Assembly: GCF_024713975.1 (NCBI RefSeq)
Contig: NC_091102.1
Span: forward strand, 11,289,001 to 11,353,000
Direction of reading: 5' to 3'
Source of the DNA: Paralichthys olivaceus
Lineage: Eukaryota > Chordata > Actinopteri > Pleuronectiformes > Paralichthyidae
Length of the DNA stretch: 64,000 nucleotides
Made by a program: the position numbers and the translations under genes. Shown piece after piece: positions 15,501-28,300 of the stretch. The notes under the pieces were generated by a model. It had not been told where the DNA came from. It did no database searches and saw nothing but the letters and a program-made list of their open reading frames with translations. Each line of letters opens with the position of its first letter. The stretch's first letter is position 1.

Positions 15501-16326
15501 CAGTGGAAATGTGACAATGACAACGACTGTGGAGATGGCAGCGATGAGTTAGAGAGAGTCTGTGGTAAGGTGTTCTTTAATACAAGGAGTTTTAATTCAC
15601 TGTGTTGCTTACTTGTGTTTCTTCCTCCTTTTTTATTGAATTAATAAAAGATTTCACAGCTGATTCTTTTCTAAAAGTTATCATAGAGAATTTAATTCTC
15701 TTTTCTTTACTCTCTTTTCTATTAAAGGTCCAGTGTGTAAGATTTAGGTGAAAGGAATCTATTGGCAGATATTTAATGTTGAATAATCCTCATGATGATT
15801 TCACTAGTTCGTTTCATCTAAATTGTATGAATTGTAGTTTTCTTTACTCCAGAAAAGGCCCTTTATATTCAAATACTTTATATTTACATCGAGGGGACCT
15901 TCTCTACGGAGGCCGCCACCTTTTTTACATTAGTCCAGACTGAACAAACTAAACACCTTTTGAGTTTTTATGACAACTGAAGCTACCACAGGTTCTTTTT
16001 CATGTTTGGAAGGAGAGGGTGAGGTGAGGGGTGTTCAGCTGCAACCTGCAATTTCAACACTAGATATCACAGAATTGTACACACTGTACCTTTAAATCTT
16101 CACTAACACTTTTTTTCCTCTTCACAAATTTTCATAGGACCTAAACCTCAGTTCAACTATGTTGGTGTGTATGCTTTCACTTTGATGATTCCATTTCCTT
16201 TAACATTCTCCTTCTACACTAACACCTGAATCAATCTGCTTATCTTTGCATGCAGTCCCACAGTTGCTGTCGTCCTTTATTGCATTGTCAGGTAAAATTA
16301 GGATCTGCTGAGTTTGTGGGTGTGTG

Positions 16327-16361
<35 letters not shown>

Positions 16362-19300
16362 GTTTGTGTATCACACCTCTGTCCCCTGACCCCGAGCTCT
16401 AACCTTTCCATGATTCCGATTGGCAGCCTTCCACACATGTGAGCCCACTGTGTTTACCTGTGGCAATGGGCGCTGTGTGCCCTACCACTACCGCTGTGAC
16501 CACTATGACGACTGTGGAGACAACAGTGACGAAGTGGGCTGTCTTTTCCAACCTTGTGACCCCAACACGGAGTTCGCGTGCAACAATGGCCGCTGCATCG
16601 CAAAGGACTATGTCTGCAATGGCATCAACAACTGTTACGACAACGGCACCTCTGATGAACAAAACTGCCGTGAGTATTTGAGTTAGTCTCGAAAATGAAT
16701 CAGGCGTACACTTTCGGGAAATTGAAGTAGTCATTGCTTCGAGTAAATTTCTGCTAATTTATGATTATCTCAGCGGAGAGAACCTGCCAACCAGAACACA
16801 CAAAATGTCAGTCTACTAACATCTGCATCCCACGATCATACCTGTGTGATGGAGACAACGACTGTGGGGATATGAGTGATGAGAGCCCTACACATTGTGG
16901 TGAGTTCAGTTACAACTCATAGGAAAAGACCAATACAACATTGTGTTTTCCATTTGTTCTTTTAATTTAATTATAGTCTGAAAAGGGTTTTTTTCACAGC
17001 AAGTGTGTAACTAGAGACACTCAGTAGACTGTATTACTCCACCAAGGTGCATCATTCTCCTATAATATCCATTGACTATTCTCTGAGAAGTCAATGAAAA
17101 TTTTGTTAAACACCTTATCTTGCAATGTTAAAGTAAATGAAAACAATTTCCAGAATCCGCTCCTGACCTGGATCCAGACCAAACTTACATGAGCTCTTCC
17201 TTGGGTCATGCGCCATGAAATTGGTAGTAGTAGTTTTTGCGTAATCCTGCTAACAACCAAACAAACACAAGCGAAAACATAACCTCCTAGGTAAGTAGTA
17301 AGTAATGGCTTATTAAGATAGCAGAAAACAATCAACAGTGCAAAAAGTCATTTTGTCATCCTGTAGGTTCACAGAAATAGCATTGATCATATAACCTTTT
17401 ACAATTAGAATAGCACCCCGACATTTTACATAAAATCATGTGTGAAATTAGACTTTGATACGTTGCAAATTTCTAATCCACTCAATCTGTGTAAAACAGG
17501 ATTTTAATCAACCTGAAGTTATGAGAAACAGGATATAAGAGAGCAAAGAACAGATCAGTCTTTGTCCTTCAAGTGACTTTGTTACATTTTATTCTCTATG
17601 TAGCAACATCCACATGTTCCCAGAGTGAGTTCCGTTGCTCCAGCGGTCGCTGCATCCCCGCCCACTGGCACTGTGATGGAGGGGCGGACTGTGCCGACGG
17701 CTCTGATGAGCCTCTCTCCTGCAGTGAGTGACTCGTCTCAACCGCAACAACGGGCCTGTGTGCTTTTGTGTGTCTGCCCCTGCCCCATTATCAGCTGCAA
17801 GGTTATTGTCTGTTGGTGTCTGTCCGCCAATCTTCATCTGTGTGCTGGTGTGAGAGAGTGCTGTGAGTGATGTGGCGGAGAGTGCGAGTCGCTGGTGTAT
17901 TTCTTTGTTGACGATGTGGTCAGCCAGGCCTCCTATTGTGTGCGGCATTCCTCTGTGGTGACGCCCCTTAGTGTCCGCTGACAAACAACACCTCCCCCTC
18001 CCTTTGTCCACCAGGGGTTACAGAGCCTCACTTTGGCTTTTGTTTAGATAGCTCACCATGCATGGGAATGTGGAGCTGCAATGACTATTTTGAAAAGGCA
18101 GTGTTGTGGGGGGAAGTACCCAAGATAATTAGTAACTACAAATGTTACCGCAAAGGATTAACGTTTATATTGGATATAAATCAGTTAAGATACATTATAC
18201 AGTCACAGCACTGTATTTGTTTTGCTGCACTATGCACAGTTTAATGTTATATGATTTGTCTCTGCAGCCACATTGGACAGAACCTGCAACACAGACCAAT
18301 TCCGCTGTGATGATGGCAGGTGTATTGCCTCATCCTGGATCTGTGACGGGGACAATGACTGTGGTGACATGAGCGATGAAGATGAGAGACATAATTGTGG
18401 TATGCATCCTTTCATTACCTCTTCTTTTGTATCTTTTCCTTTTCCTCTCTCATTTGTTTTTTTTAAACGTCTCTCTGCATCTTCCCAGTTCTTCATCTCC
18501 TCCCTCTTCCTCTCCTCCTACCACTTTTCCACTTTACCCCCTCCTGCTTCCTTCATCCTGTCGTTACTCAGGACTGGATGGATGGATCAGGATGCCCACC
18601 ACTGGGGAAGTGTTATGGGGGAGACGCTGGCAGTCAGTGTCAAGCATCTTTAGTTTCCTGTAGAAGGTCTCCAGCTCAAGAAGCTGACATTCCTGATTTC
18701 TCCTGCCTCACTCGTTACTTTTGTCTCCTTTCTCTGGCTTCCTGGCTCAGGGAGGATCAGGACTCTTATGTCTCACCAGTGTGTGCTCTAACAATAAGAT
18801 GCCTGAAGCTAAAGTGTTCAGCACTGCCTGAGCCCCTGTAGGAGACTTCCTTCAAACAATGTGAATCAATCGCTCTAGATGGATAAAAAAGTTGAGGTCG
18901 TGACTGGGTGTTATAAAATACAGATTGGAATGTTTAGCTCTCCAAAAATGCAAGTTGACATTTGGTCATCGTTATCCTTAATCCCTAATTTTGTTTGTGT
19001 ATTCTTTTTTTCAGCCAATCGCACATGTTCAAGTTCAGAGTTCACCTGTGTGAACAACCAACCTCCTCAGCGGAAATGTATCCCACGTGACTGGTTGTGT
19101 GACGGAGACGCAGACTGTGCAGATGCATTAGATGAGCATCAAAACTGCTCACGCAGATCCTGTGGCATCAATGAGTTCACCTGTAGCAATGGCCTCTGCA
19201 TACGGAGTTCCTACAGGTTATAAAAAAAACATATGAGAAAATACCATGAATGAAATCTGTCACATTTGTTTCTGAAAACTTAAAGACATGTTTTTGTCTG

Positions 19301-22300
19301 GCCTGTTTTATTTTTCAACTCAGGTGTGATCGACGAAATGACTGCGGAGACAGCAGCGACGAACAGAGCTGCACCTACCCGCCCTGCCAGCAGCACCAGT
19401 TCACCTGCCACAACGGCCGCTGCGTGCCCCACATCTTCGTCTGCGATGGGGACAATGACTGCGGTGACGAGTCTGACGAGCTAGAGCACATGTGCCACAC
19501 ACCGGCACCGACCTGCCCTCCTGCAGAGTTCAGATGTGATAATGGCCACTGTATCCCCCTAAGCCAGATATGCGACAGGAATGACGACTGCTCTGACAAC
19601 AGTGATGAGAAGGGATGCGGTGAGTAAATATACTTTTACTCTTTCAGTATCTTCTTATCTGCATATTCATTTCTGCAGTTGGGTTTTATTCAGCTGGTGC
19701 ATGCTCCCTCTAGAGGAAATGTAAAAGAAGTGCTGGAAGTGGTATGAGAAAGGACAAGACCAAAAATCCAAATTTAATTGATGGAATATTTGGAAAACAA
19801 CCAAATTGGACTGAAATATGAATAATAACTGGAAAATGTAAATGTTACAATAGTTATTATGTCCTCTGCACTGTAGATACAACATATCATATTTGGAATG
19901 AGAATCAAATATATACTATAACTTTGATTATGACTGTAAATCTAATATGTAACAGTAAAGTAAGCATAATGAGTCATTGTATAGACTGAAAAAAATATTA
20001 TCAAAGGAAATGAAAAAAAAGAGTAAATTTTTTAATAAATAAATAAAAGAAGACAGATAATTCAACTTTCCACATTTCTTCTTTATCTTCTTGAATATTG
20101 GGCTGAAAACGTTCCGTCTTTGCTAATTACTTTTAGTGACTCTGTGGCTCTTCTCTCACTGAAGGTGTCAATGAATGCACAGACCCATCCATCCATCACT
20201 GCGACCAAAATTGCACTGACACGCCGACCAGCTTCATCTGCACCTGTCGTCCGGGCTACCACCTCATGTCCGATGGCAAAACGTGTGATGATGTTAACGA
20301 GTGTGAAGAGACACCGAGTGTGTGCAGCCAGGTCTGCGAGAACACCGTCGGTTCATACGTGTGTAAATGCGCCCCAGGATACCTGCGAGAGCCCGACGGC
20401 CACAGCTGCCGCCAGAACAGCAATATCTCGCCTTACCTCATCTTCAGCAACCGCTATTACCTGAGGAACCTGTCTACAGACGGGCAGGCCTACTCTCTGA
20501 TCCTGCAGGGCTTGACCGGTGTGGTGGCGTTGGACTTTGATAGAGTCGACAAGCGCCTCTATTGGATTGACGTGAGCCGCAGAATCGTAGAGAGGATGTT
20601 CTTCAACGGCAGCAACAGAGAGGTGGTGGTCAATGGAGTTCTACATGGCGAGGGCCTTGCGGTCGACTGGGTAGCAAGGAAACTCTACTGGGTGGACGGC
20701 TTCTTGGATTGTCTCAAAGTGTCAGAACTAGACGGTCGATTTGTAAAGAAACTGGCTGAACACTGTGTCGATGCCAATAATACCTACTGCTTTGAAAACC
20801 CCAGAGGCATTGTGTTGCATCCAAAATATGGGTGAGTAGGAATTGCATCTCATAGCAGAGTGAATAATATACTGGCTGTGTTTGGCTGCTGTACTTCCCA
20901 TCATGCTCTTATCATAATATTTTAATATGAGCATATATTGGGAGACATTTAGAGCAGTAAATCACAGAAATAATATGCAGTATCATAGGTAGAATTATTC
21001 TACATAATTTGACCTTATTCTGACTTTTCTGTGTATTTGTAACACTTTATTTTAAGGTGACGATTTGTAATAATTACTCAGTTTAGAGAAGTTGGAAATA
21101 CATTTTAATTTCATTTAATAACAAATTTTTAGAAGAACAGAAGGACTGTTCAAAGATTCTTATTTTAGGTCAGATTTTGTAAGTTTACGAGCAGCAGTTA
21201 ATTTCCTGAGGTATTTCCTTGAAAAAAAATCCTGCTCCATTTAAATCCAAGTCCCATATTATTCAATCATCTATTATTGGAATGACATTCCTCAAATTAT
21301 TTTTTTCACATTTTTACTTGTCTTGCTGTCCTGATGTTAACTGAGTAGGACTAAGTATTTTTAGGTCAAGCTAGTAATTTGCCAGAAAAGAATTAACTCC
21401 GAATGTACCAACTGAAGACAAACAGTATATAACCAAAAATTATTCAACGATAAAAAAGTAATTTTCTAGTAAATTATTAAGAAATTACAGACCTTTGAAT
21501 TAAAGTGTTATTCCTATTCTGATATTATTATTTGTAATATTTAGTTATAAGGAAAGATTCCATATTCCTATCTGTTGTATGTAGAAATATGATCTTAAGT
21601 GATTTTCTTGCATCGCTGTTAGATACGTGTTCTGGACAGACTGGGGAAACAAAGCCTTTATTGGCCGTGTTGGAATGGATGGACTCAACAAAGCAGCCAT
21701 CATTACCACCAAGATCGAGTGGCCAAACGGCATCACGATCGACTACACAAACGACATGCTCTACTGGTCTGATGCTCATCTCAATTACATCGAGTAAGTG
21801 CATTTGTCAGGAAGTGGTCACACTCTTTCAGCCTGCAGCGCAGCGAGACCTGTGACCCTTTGACCTTTTTGTCCCCCTCAGGTTCTCTGACTTGGATGGT
21901 AAACACAGACACACAGTGTACGATGGTAATTTGCCTCATCCATTCGCCCTGACTGTATTCGAGGACACTGTCTACTGGACGGACTGGAACTTGCGTACTG
22001 TGGAGAAAGGCAACAAGTACGACGGCTCGGGTCGTGAGGCCCTGGTGAACACCACACACAGGCCGTTTGACATTCACGTTTGCCATCCTTACAGACAGCC
22101 GATCGGTGAGTTCAAAATCTCCGAATTTTATTTCCAAAAGACTTTGATGGTGAGGTAGTTAAAACTGTTTATTATCTTGACATATCCTTTAGTTATCTAC
22201 ACTTGTGGTTAAATTAAGCAAAGGGATTTACTAACAATCTGAACAATGCCTGCCCTGTATTTGCCCAGTTGATCCGAACTGAGATTTCTCTCCCCCTGAC

Positions 22301-25300
22301 AGTCAACAATCCCTGTGCAGTGAACAATGGTGGCTGCTCTCACCTGTGCCTGATTCGTCATGGAGGGCGAGAACACACTTGCGAATGCCCCGATCATTTC
22401 GTGACCATCCAAATTGGCGAACTGACCCAATGCCTTCCCATGTGCACCAGCACCCAGTACAGATGTGCTAACAACGAACGGTTTGTTAAGATTCTCGTCA
22501 TCTTAATTATTTGATATGTTGCGTTTTAAAATACTTTTTTTGTGAAGCGTGACTGCTGATGTCTCATTGATGGTGGTTTTGTTTGTGTCATTAGTCAAAA
22601 TTAAGCACACATTTCTAGCTATTAGCACTTTTCATTTGCTGAGAACAGCTGACAAACTGTTAACTTGATAATGTCCATCACAATGCAAAGAGAGAACTTT
22701 GCATTGGAAAAACTGCGCCACCTGTTGTTTGTGCTGTAAATTGTCTAAAAATTATCATTTGGTGGCACAAAATGTGAACATGGTCCACTAGAGGATTTAG
22801 ATCTTCTTAAATGGGTTTAACCATGTTTTGAGATAGTTTTATACTCTTAATTCATGTAACATGCTCTGCTTTATATAAGTCAACCAATTTTTTACACAAT
22901 CTAAATCTCTCCTTTTTATCTGTACGTCTGCTTAAATAGTTGTATTCCTATCTGGTGGAAGTGTGATGGTCAGAGGGACTGCAGAGACGGCTCTGATGAG
23001 CCCTCTACCTGCCCAGCTCGCCACTGCCGGCTCGGACAGTTTCAGTGCAACGATGGAAACTGCACAAGTCCTCACTTCCTCTGCAACAACAACCAGGACT
23101 GTCATGATGGCTCAGATGAAGACCCTGTACTGTGTGGTAGGTTGTGTTCTTGTAAATATTTTGTGTTATTTCATGTTTGCTTCTACTGTTTTACTTTTAG
23201 TAATTTCCCACATTTCTTCCCTTTAGCTACGCACCAGTGTGAAACCCACCAGTGGCAATGTGCAAATAAGCAGTGTATCCCAGAGTCGTGGCAGTGTGAC
23301 GGAGAGGATGACTGTGGTGATCAATCGGACGAGGACCCCACCCACTGCTCCACAAGGACCTGTCGCCCCGGACAGTTCAAGTGCCGTAACGGACGCTGTA
23401 TCCCTCAGAGCTGGAAATGTGATGTCGATAACGACTGTGGTGACAACTCTGATGAACCATTAGAGGAGTGCAGTAAGTAATATACACTTTCTCTCTCTAA
23501 CTTTAATCTTAAAAGGACTAACATTTCAAAGTGATGTATGTCCTGATATCTCAATGAAGTGACTTTAGAGTCATACCTTTAATCCAGATGAAGAAGCACC
23601 TTGAATCAGCTGCAGCTATAGACATTTAACTATATATGAAGGTATGAAACTCAATGTATTTTCCTATATCTTCATTAATCGTCTACATGACAATCTTGGT
23701 GTTTCTCCACAGTGGGTCCGACATATCGATGTGACAACCACACAGAGTTTAACTGCGTGACCAACTACCGCTGTGTGCCCATGTGGTCTGTCTGCAACGG
23801 CTACAACGACTGCAGAGACAACAGCGATGAGCATGGCTGTGGTGAGTCTGTGACAACCACTCAGAGACAGAACTGAACTCCTGCTCTCATTGTCAGAGTT
23901 ATTTGAAGACTTACTAATTTGTGGTTTATCATTCTAGCACTATTGTAGCTTATGTTAAAGTAGATGAAGTCACATTCGCTGTTTTCCGATGGTAAGGTGA
24001 TTCTGGAGAGGATTCAAAAAATGACACTTCGGAAACAGGAGTATGATTTCAAGCAGTGAGTGAAGGGGCAATTAGCCAACTCCTCAGCCTCCTGTGGAAC
24101 ATTACACAGTGAGGTAGTGGGAGATGCTGATGGAGAGGGTCTCACCACTCATCCTCCCCCACAATTTGCCTCTCCCTGAGAGCACCACAGATTTATGAGC
24201 TGTCCGGTGGAAGGGGTCCACGTACATGCGTGTATATGTGTGTTGTTGCTCTGTCCTTGCGTGGGGGCAGGGTTCACACAAGCCTCTTTGTAATTTGCTG
24301 CAATCCAAACACACTCACCGCGGCCCTCCCGTCTCTTATCAGAGGCTCTCACTCCATTAGTGCCATGCCCGCGCAGGAGGGGAGATCCGCGCTAATCTTC
24401 CTGTAAGAATGTAGCAGATGGGCCAGGTGGAGGGCAAGCAGGGCAGGACTAGCTAACTTTGTGCTATCTTTGACCCCCAGCACTGTGTGGTAGAGACAGC
24501 TCAGACCAGCTCTCCTCAACTCCTCTCCCTTCTGTGCTTCTCATCTCCTGTAGTCTTATCCTCCACAGACACGTACTGGCATGGGGAGAGGTCACCCATC
24601 TGTCTCAGGCATGCTGCTCTCCTCCCTTCATCACTTTTGCGCTTTAATTAAAAAAACAAGATGCTTTTCTTTTCAAACTGACATTTTCATGGTCTGAAAA
24701 TGTCCTGTCGAAATGTGAAGTTGTTGCTCTAATTGATATGTTTATCCGCTGCAGCTTCTCGCCTTTCCCCATCTCAGACTGCTCATAATACAAAACAGTG
24801 ATTTCATTTTCACTATATAAATTATTTTTGTGTGAATAGTTAAAGTAAGAAAACGTTTAAAACATTATAAATTATCATAACGCACATTATATATTTTCAT
24901 CTTACTATCATATAAATTATAAAGTTCTGTTTTAAACATTATTTATGACCATTTTGATGCTGTTGAACTGTCCTGTGTTACACTGAGAGGCATTTCTTTT
25001 ATAATATAAAACATGTATTTATTTTTTAATATAATTTATAACCACTGAGGTTAGTTTAGATATTAGAAACACCTCTTACACAATAAAGTTCAACAGCACC
25101 ACAAACAACAACAGCTTACAAACATCACAACATCAACTGAACATTGTGACTGTAATGAAAATTTCAAGAAAATACTGAAAATATGAAATTCTCCAAACAA
25201 AGATTCAAACTCTATCAGATTTGGTGGCTGTTGTCTTCTTCCATTCATTTTTTCCCCTGCACAAAGAAACTACTGGATGGTTAATTCAAACATTTGGCAG

Positions 25301-28300
25301 AAGGATGAGGTATGGGTCAGGGAAGATCCTGTTTGGTGTGGTGTTAACCTAAGGTTAGAAGTTAAAAAGGTCCGGTGGGAAAAAATGTTGTCCATGTTCT
25401 CTGGGTCAAGTTTCTTTCCTCATTATTTAGATGTGCATAATGTTGTAGAAGAGCGTCTTCATTCATGTGCCTTCTCCTTCCCCAGATGAAGTGACCTGTG
25501 ATCCTAACGGAGACTTCCGCTGTGACAACAACCGCTGCATCCCACTGAGATGGAAGTGTGATGGGGATGACGACTGCGGGGACAATTCAGATGAACAGAG
25601 CTGCAGTGAGTAATTTATCCTCCCTGACCAAGTTGTAGCGTTCACGTTTGAGGGTTCGGCACTTAAAAGAGTGAATATCAGTGTACGTGTTTGGTAGATT
25701 GTACACTGTTAGGTTTAATATGGAGTTCTGCTCAGTTTCAAAAAATGTCCACATCAAAAGGGGGTGTTGATGACAAAGAATACTCCTGCTATCATTTCAT
25801 CAGACATGGTTTTGTAAGAGGCTCGACACTTCTTCCAACAGCGGAGTGCTGAGAGACGTGGTCTTATCAGCTGCTGAAGAAACAGGCTGTCTTCAGTGTG
25901 TCGGGAAGAGGGTGAGGGAGTGTGTCACCCTTTGCCCTGGAGAATTTAAACATGTCGGCCTACATGCCAGTTAATAAGAGGAGCATAGGCGAAACTGTGA
26001 CGAGGGTTAAATTGCAGAGGTGCAGCTCCCCTTGTTGCTGCGCTGGTGATACTGTGAGAGTTTATCTCCTGTGAACTCATGAGCTCACTGTAGAGTAACA
26101 GCTGCACACGCTGCTTTTGGATTAGTGGGGTGCGTTATGTCAAATTATGGAAGAAAATAAAACAGGTCATTCTTGATGTATACTTAGAAGTGTGAGAAAT
26201 ACGATGAAACGTGACTTCAGGCTTTAGGCGTTTGCTTGATTAATTACCTCCTCCACAGAGGTTTATGTTTTCCTCTGCATTTGTTTGTTTGTTTGTTAGT
26301 GAGCAGGATTAAGCAAAAAACAACTCAACTGATTTCCATGAAATTTGGAGGGGCGGAGCAAGAAACCACAATTGTGGTGCTCATCTGGTTCAGGGGGCGG
26401 AACCAGGACTTTTAGTTTCACATTCTTTAACATTGTGAGACAGAGGCATTTTTTAACATTTGTTATAGACATTAATTTATGGATCTTGATGAAAATAATC
26501 GGACTTATTTAGACGAGTGATATTTCTGCTTGTGTGCAATTTGGTGCAGAGCCCCCAAAAAATCCAGATCTAGTGAATTTAAACATGTTTTCATGGGCAC
26601 TGTTTGTCCTTGGCAGAGGTAAGAACTCTACTGAGTGGCTTTCAGTTTGTTTTTAATATAGGTAGTTACATCATAATGATGCAGTTCTACATTTTGCTCG
26701 ATTCCACACTGAGATTTCTGTTTTCATGTTTTCCCCTTAGCTCCGCGCGTGTGCACAGAGAGTGAGTTTCGTTGTGATAATCTGCGCTGCATTCCCGACC
26801 GTTGGGTCTGTGACCATGACAACGACTGTGAGGACAACTCAGATGAAAGGGACTGTGGTAAGTGGAGGGTCTTTGTTTTGATTTTGGAGGCCTGGCTGTT
26901 TGTCAGTAACAGAGTGCGGCACGAAACAAAGAAGCAATAAAACTTCAAGATTTGAAGGATAGCGCAGACAGACGGGACCACCAGAGAGTCCTTTATTCAA
27001 ATAGTTTATTCACGCCTGTACAGCTGGAAGGATTTCTTCCATACAGCGCTGGTAGAGTGCAGGGCAGAAGTGTTATTTAACATGACATACAGGAAATAGT
27101 ATTTTCCAAGTAGAAAATAAAGACAATATTCTTATATATTATTCTTAGAGTTCAACTTGTAAAACGTATCTTTTTTGTAATTACAAAGACAAATCTAGTG
27201 CATCCCTCTTGGGTGAGTTTACTTTTATCTGAAGAAGTGATTTGATTTGTCTTTGCTGCAGAGCTGCGAGATTGTCATCCCGGCTACTTCCAGTGTGGTA
27301 GCGGACACTGTATCGCTGAGCGTTTTAAATGTGATGGAAACGCAGACTGTCTGGACTATACGGATGAGACGTCATGTCGTGAGTGTCCCACATCTAATGG
27401 TCTACATACGTGTATTTTTAATAATACTCACTTGGATTGATGACTGTGTTGATTTTCAGCTGCATAAGTCACAAATTGAATTCGATCGAATGGCTTTGAC
27501 TTTCAGCGACACGCTTTCCCGATGGCACATACTGCCCCTCATTCCTGTTTGAGTGCAAGAACCATGTGTGTGTCCAGCCTCAGTGGAAATGTGATGGAGA
27601 CAACGACTGTGGAGACAATTCAGATGAGGAGCTGCACCTCTGCTGTAAGTCAACACAAACACTCACAGACAAAGCAGACAAACCCAGAATCACATAAAAG
27701 AATCAGTATTTATTGATCCATTGAAGTGGCTGTAATCAGACCTGCTGTTTCTGTTCGTCCGCAGTGGACATCCAGTGTGAGACTCCGTTCCGTTTCCGCT
27801 GCGAAAACAACCGTTGCATCTACAGCCACGAGCTGTGCAACTCTGTTGATGACTGTGGTGACGGCTCCGATGAGAGACAAGAAAATTGTACGTGATGCTT
27901 TTTATAACACAGACCACTTTGCTTAGTTTAACATGTATCTACTCAAACTAAGGAATTTAAACTCTATTTTTTCAAGCCTGATTCAATGCATCAATTGCTT
28001 CTCTTGAGCTGATGTTTCTCTCCATCCAGGCCAAAGCCCCACTCATGGCCCCTGTACAGATGATGAGTACAAATGCAGTAATGGACAATGCATCCCTCTG
28101 CAGTATGCCTGTGATGATTATGATGACTGTGGAGACCAGTCAGATGAGCTCGGCTGCCGTGAGTAAAACTAAATCATATAAGTAACACAATCCTATATTT
28201 ATACTTTATATATATATATATATAAAGGATCACATGGCAATGACTGTTTTGCCTGGAGGATAAACTTACATGATGGTTTAAGTACTAAGCAGGTTTCTAC

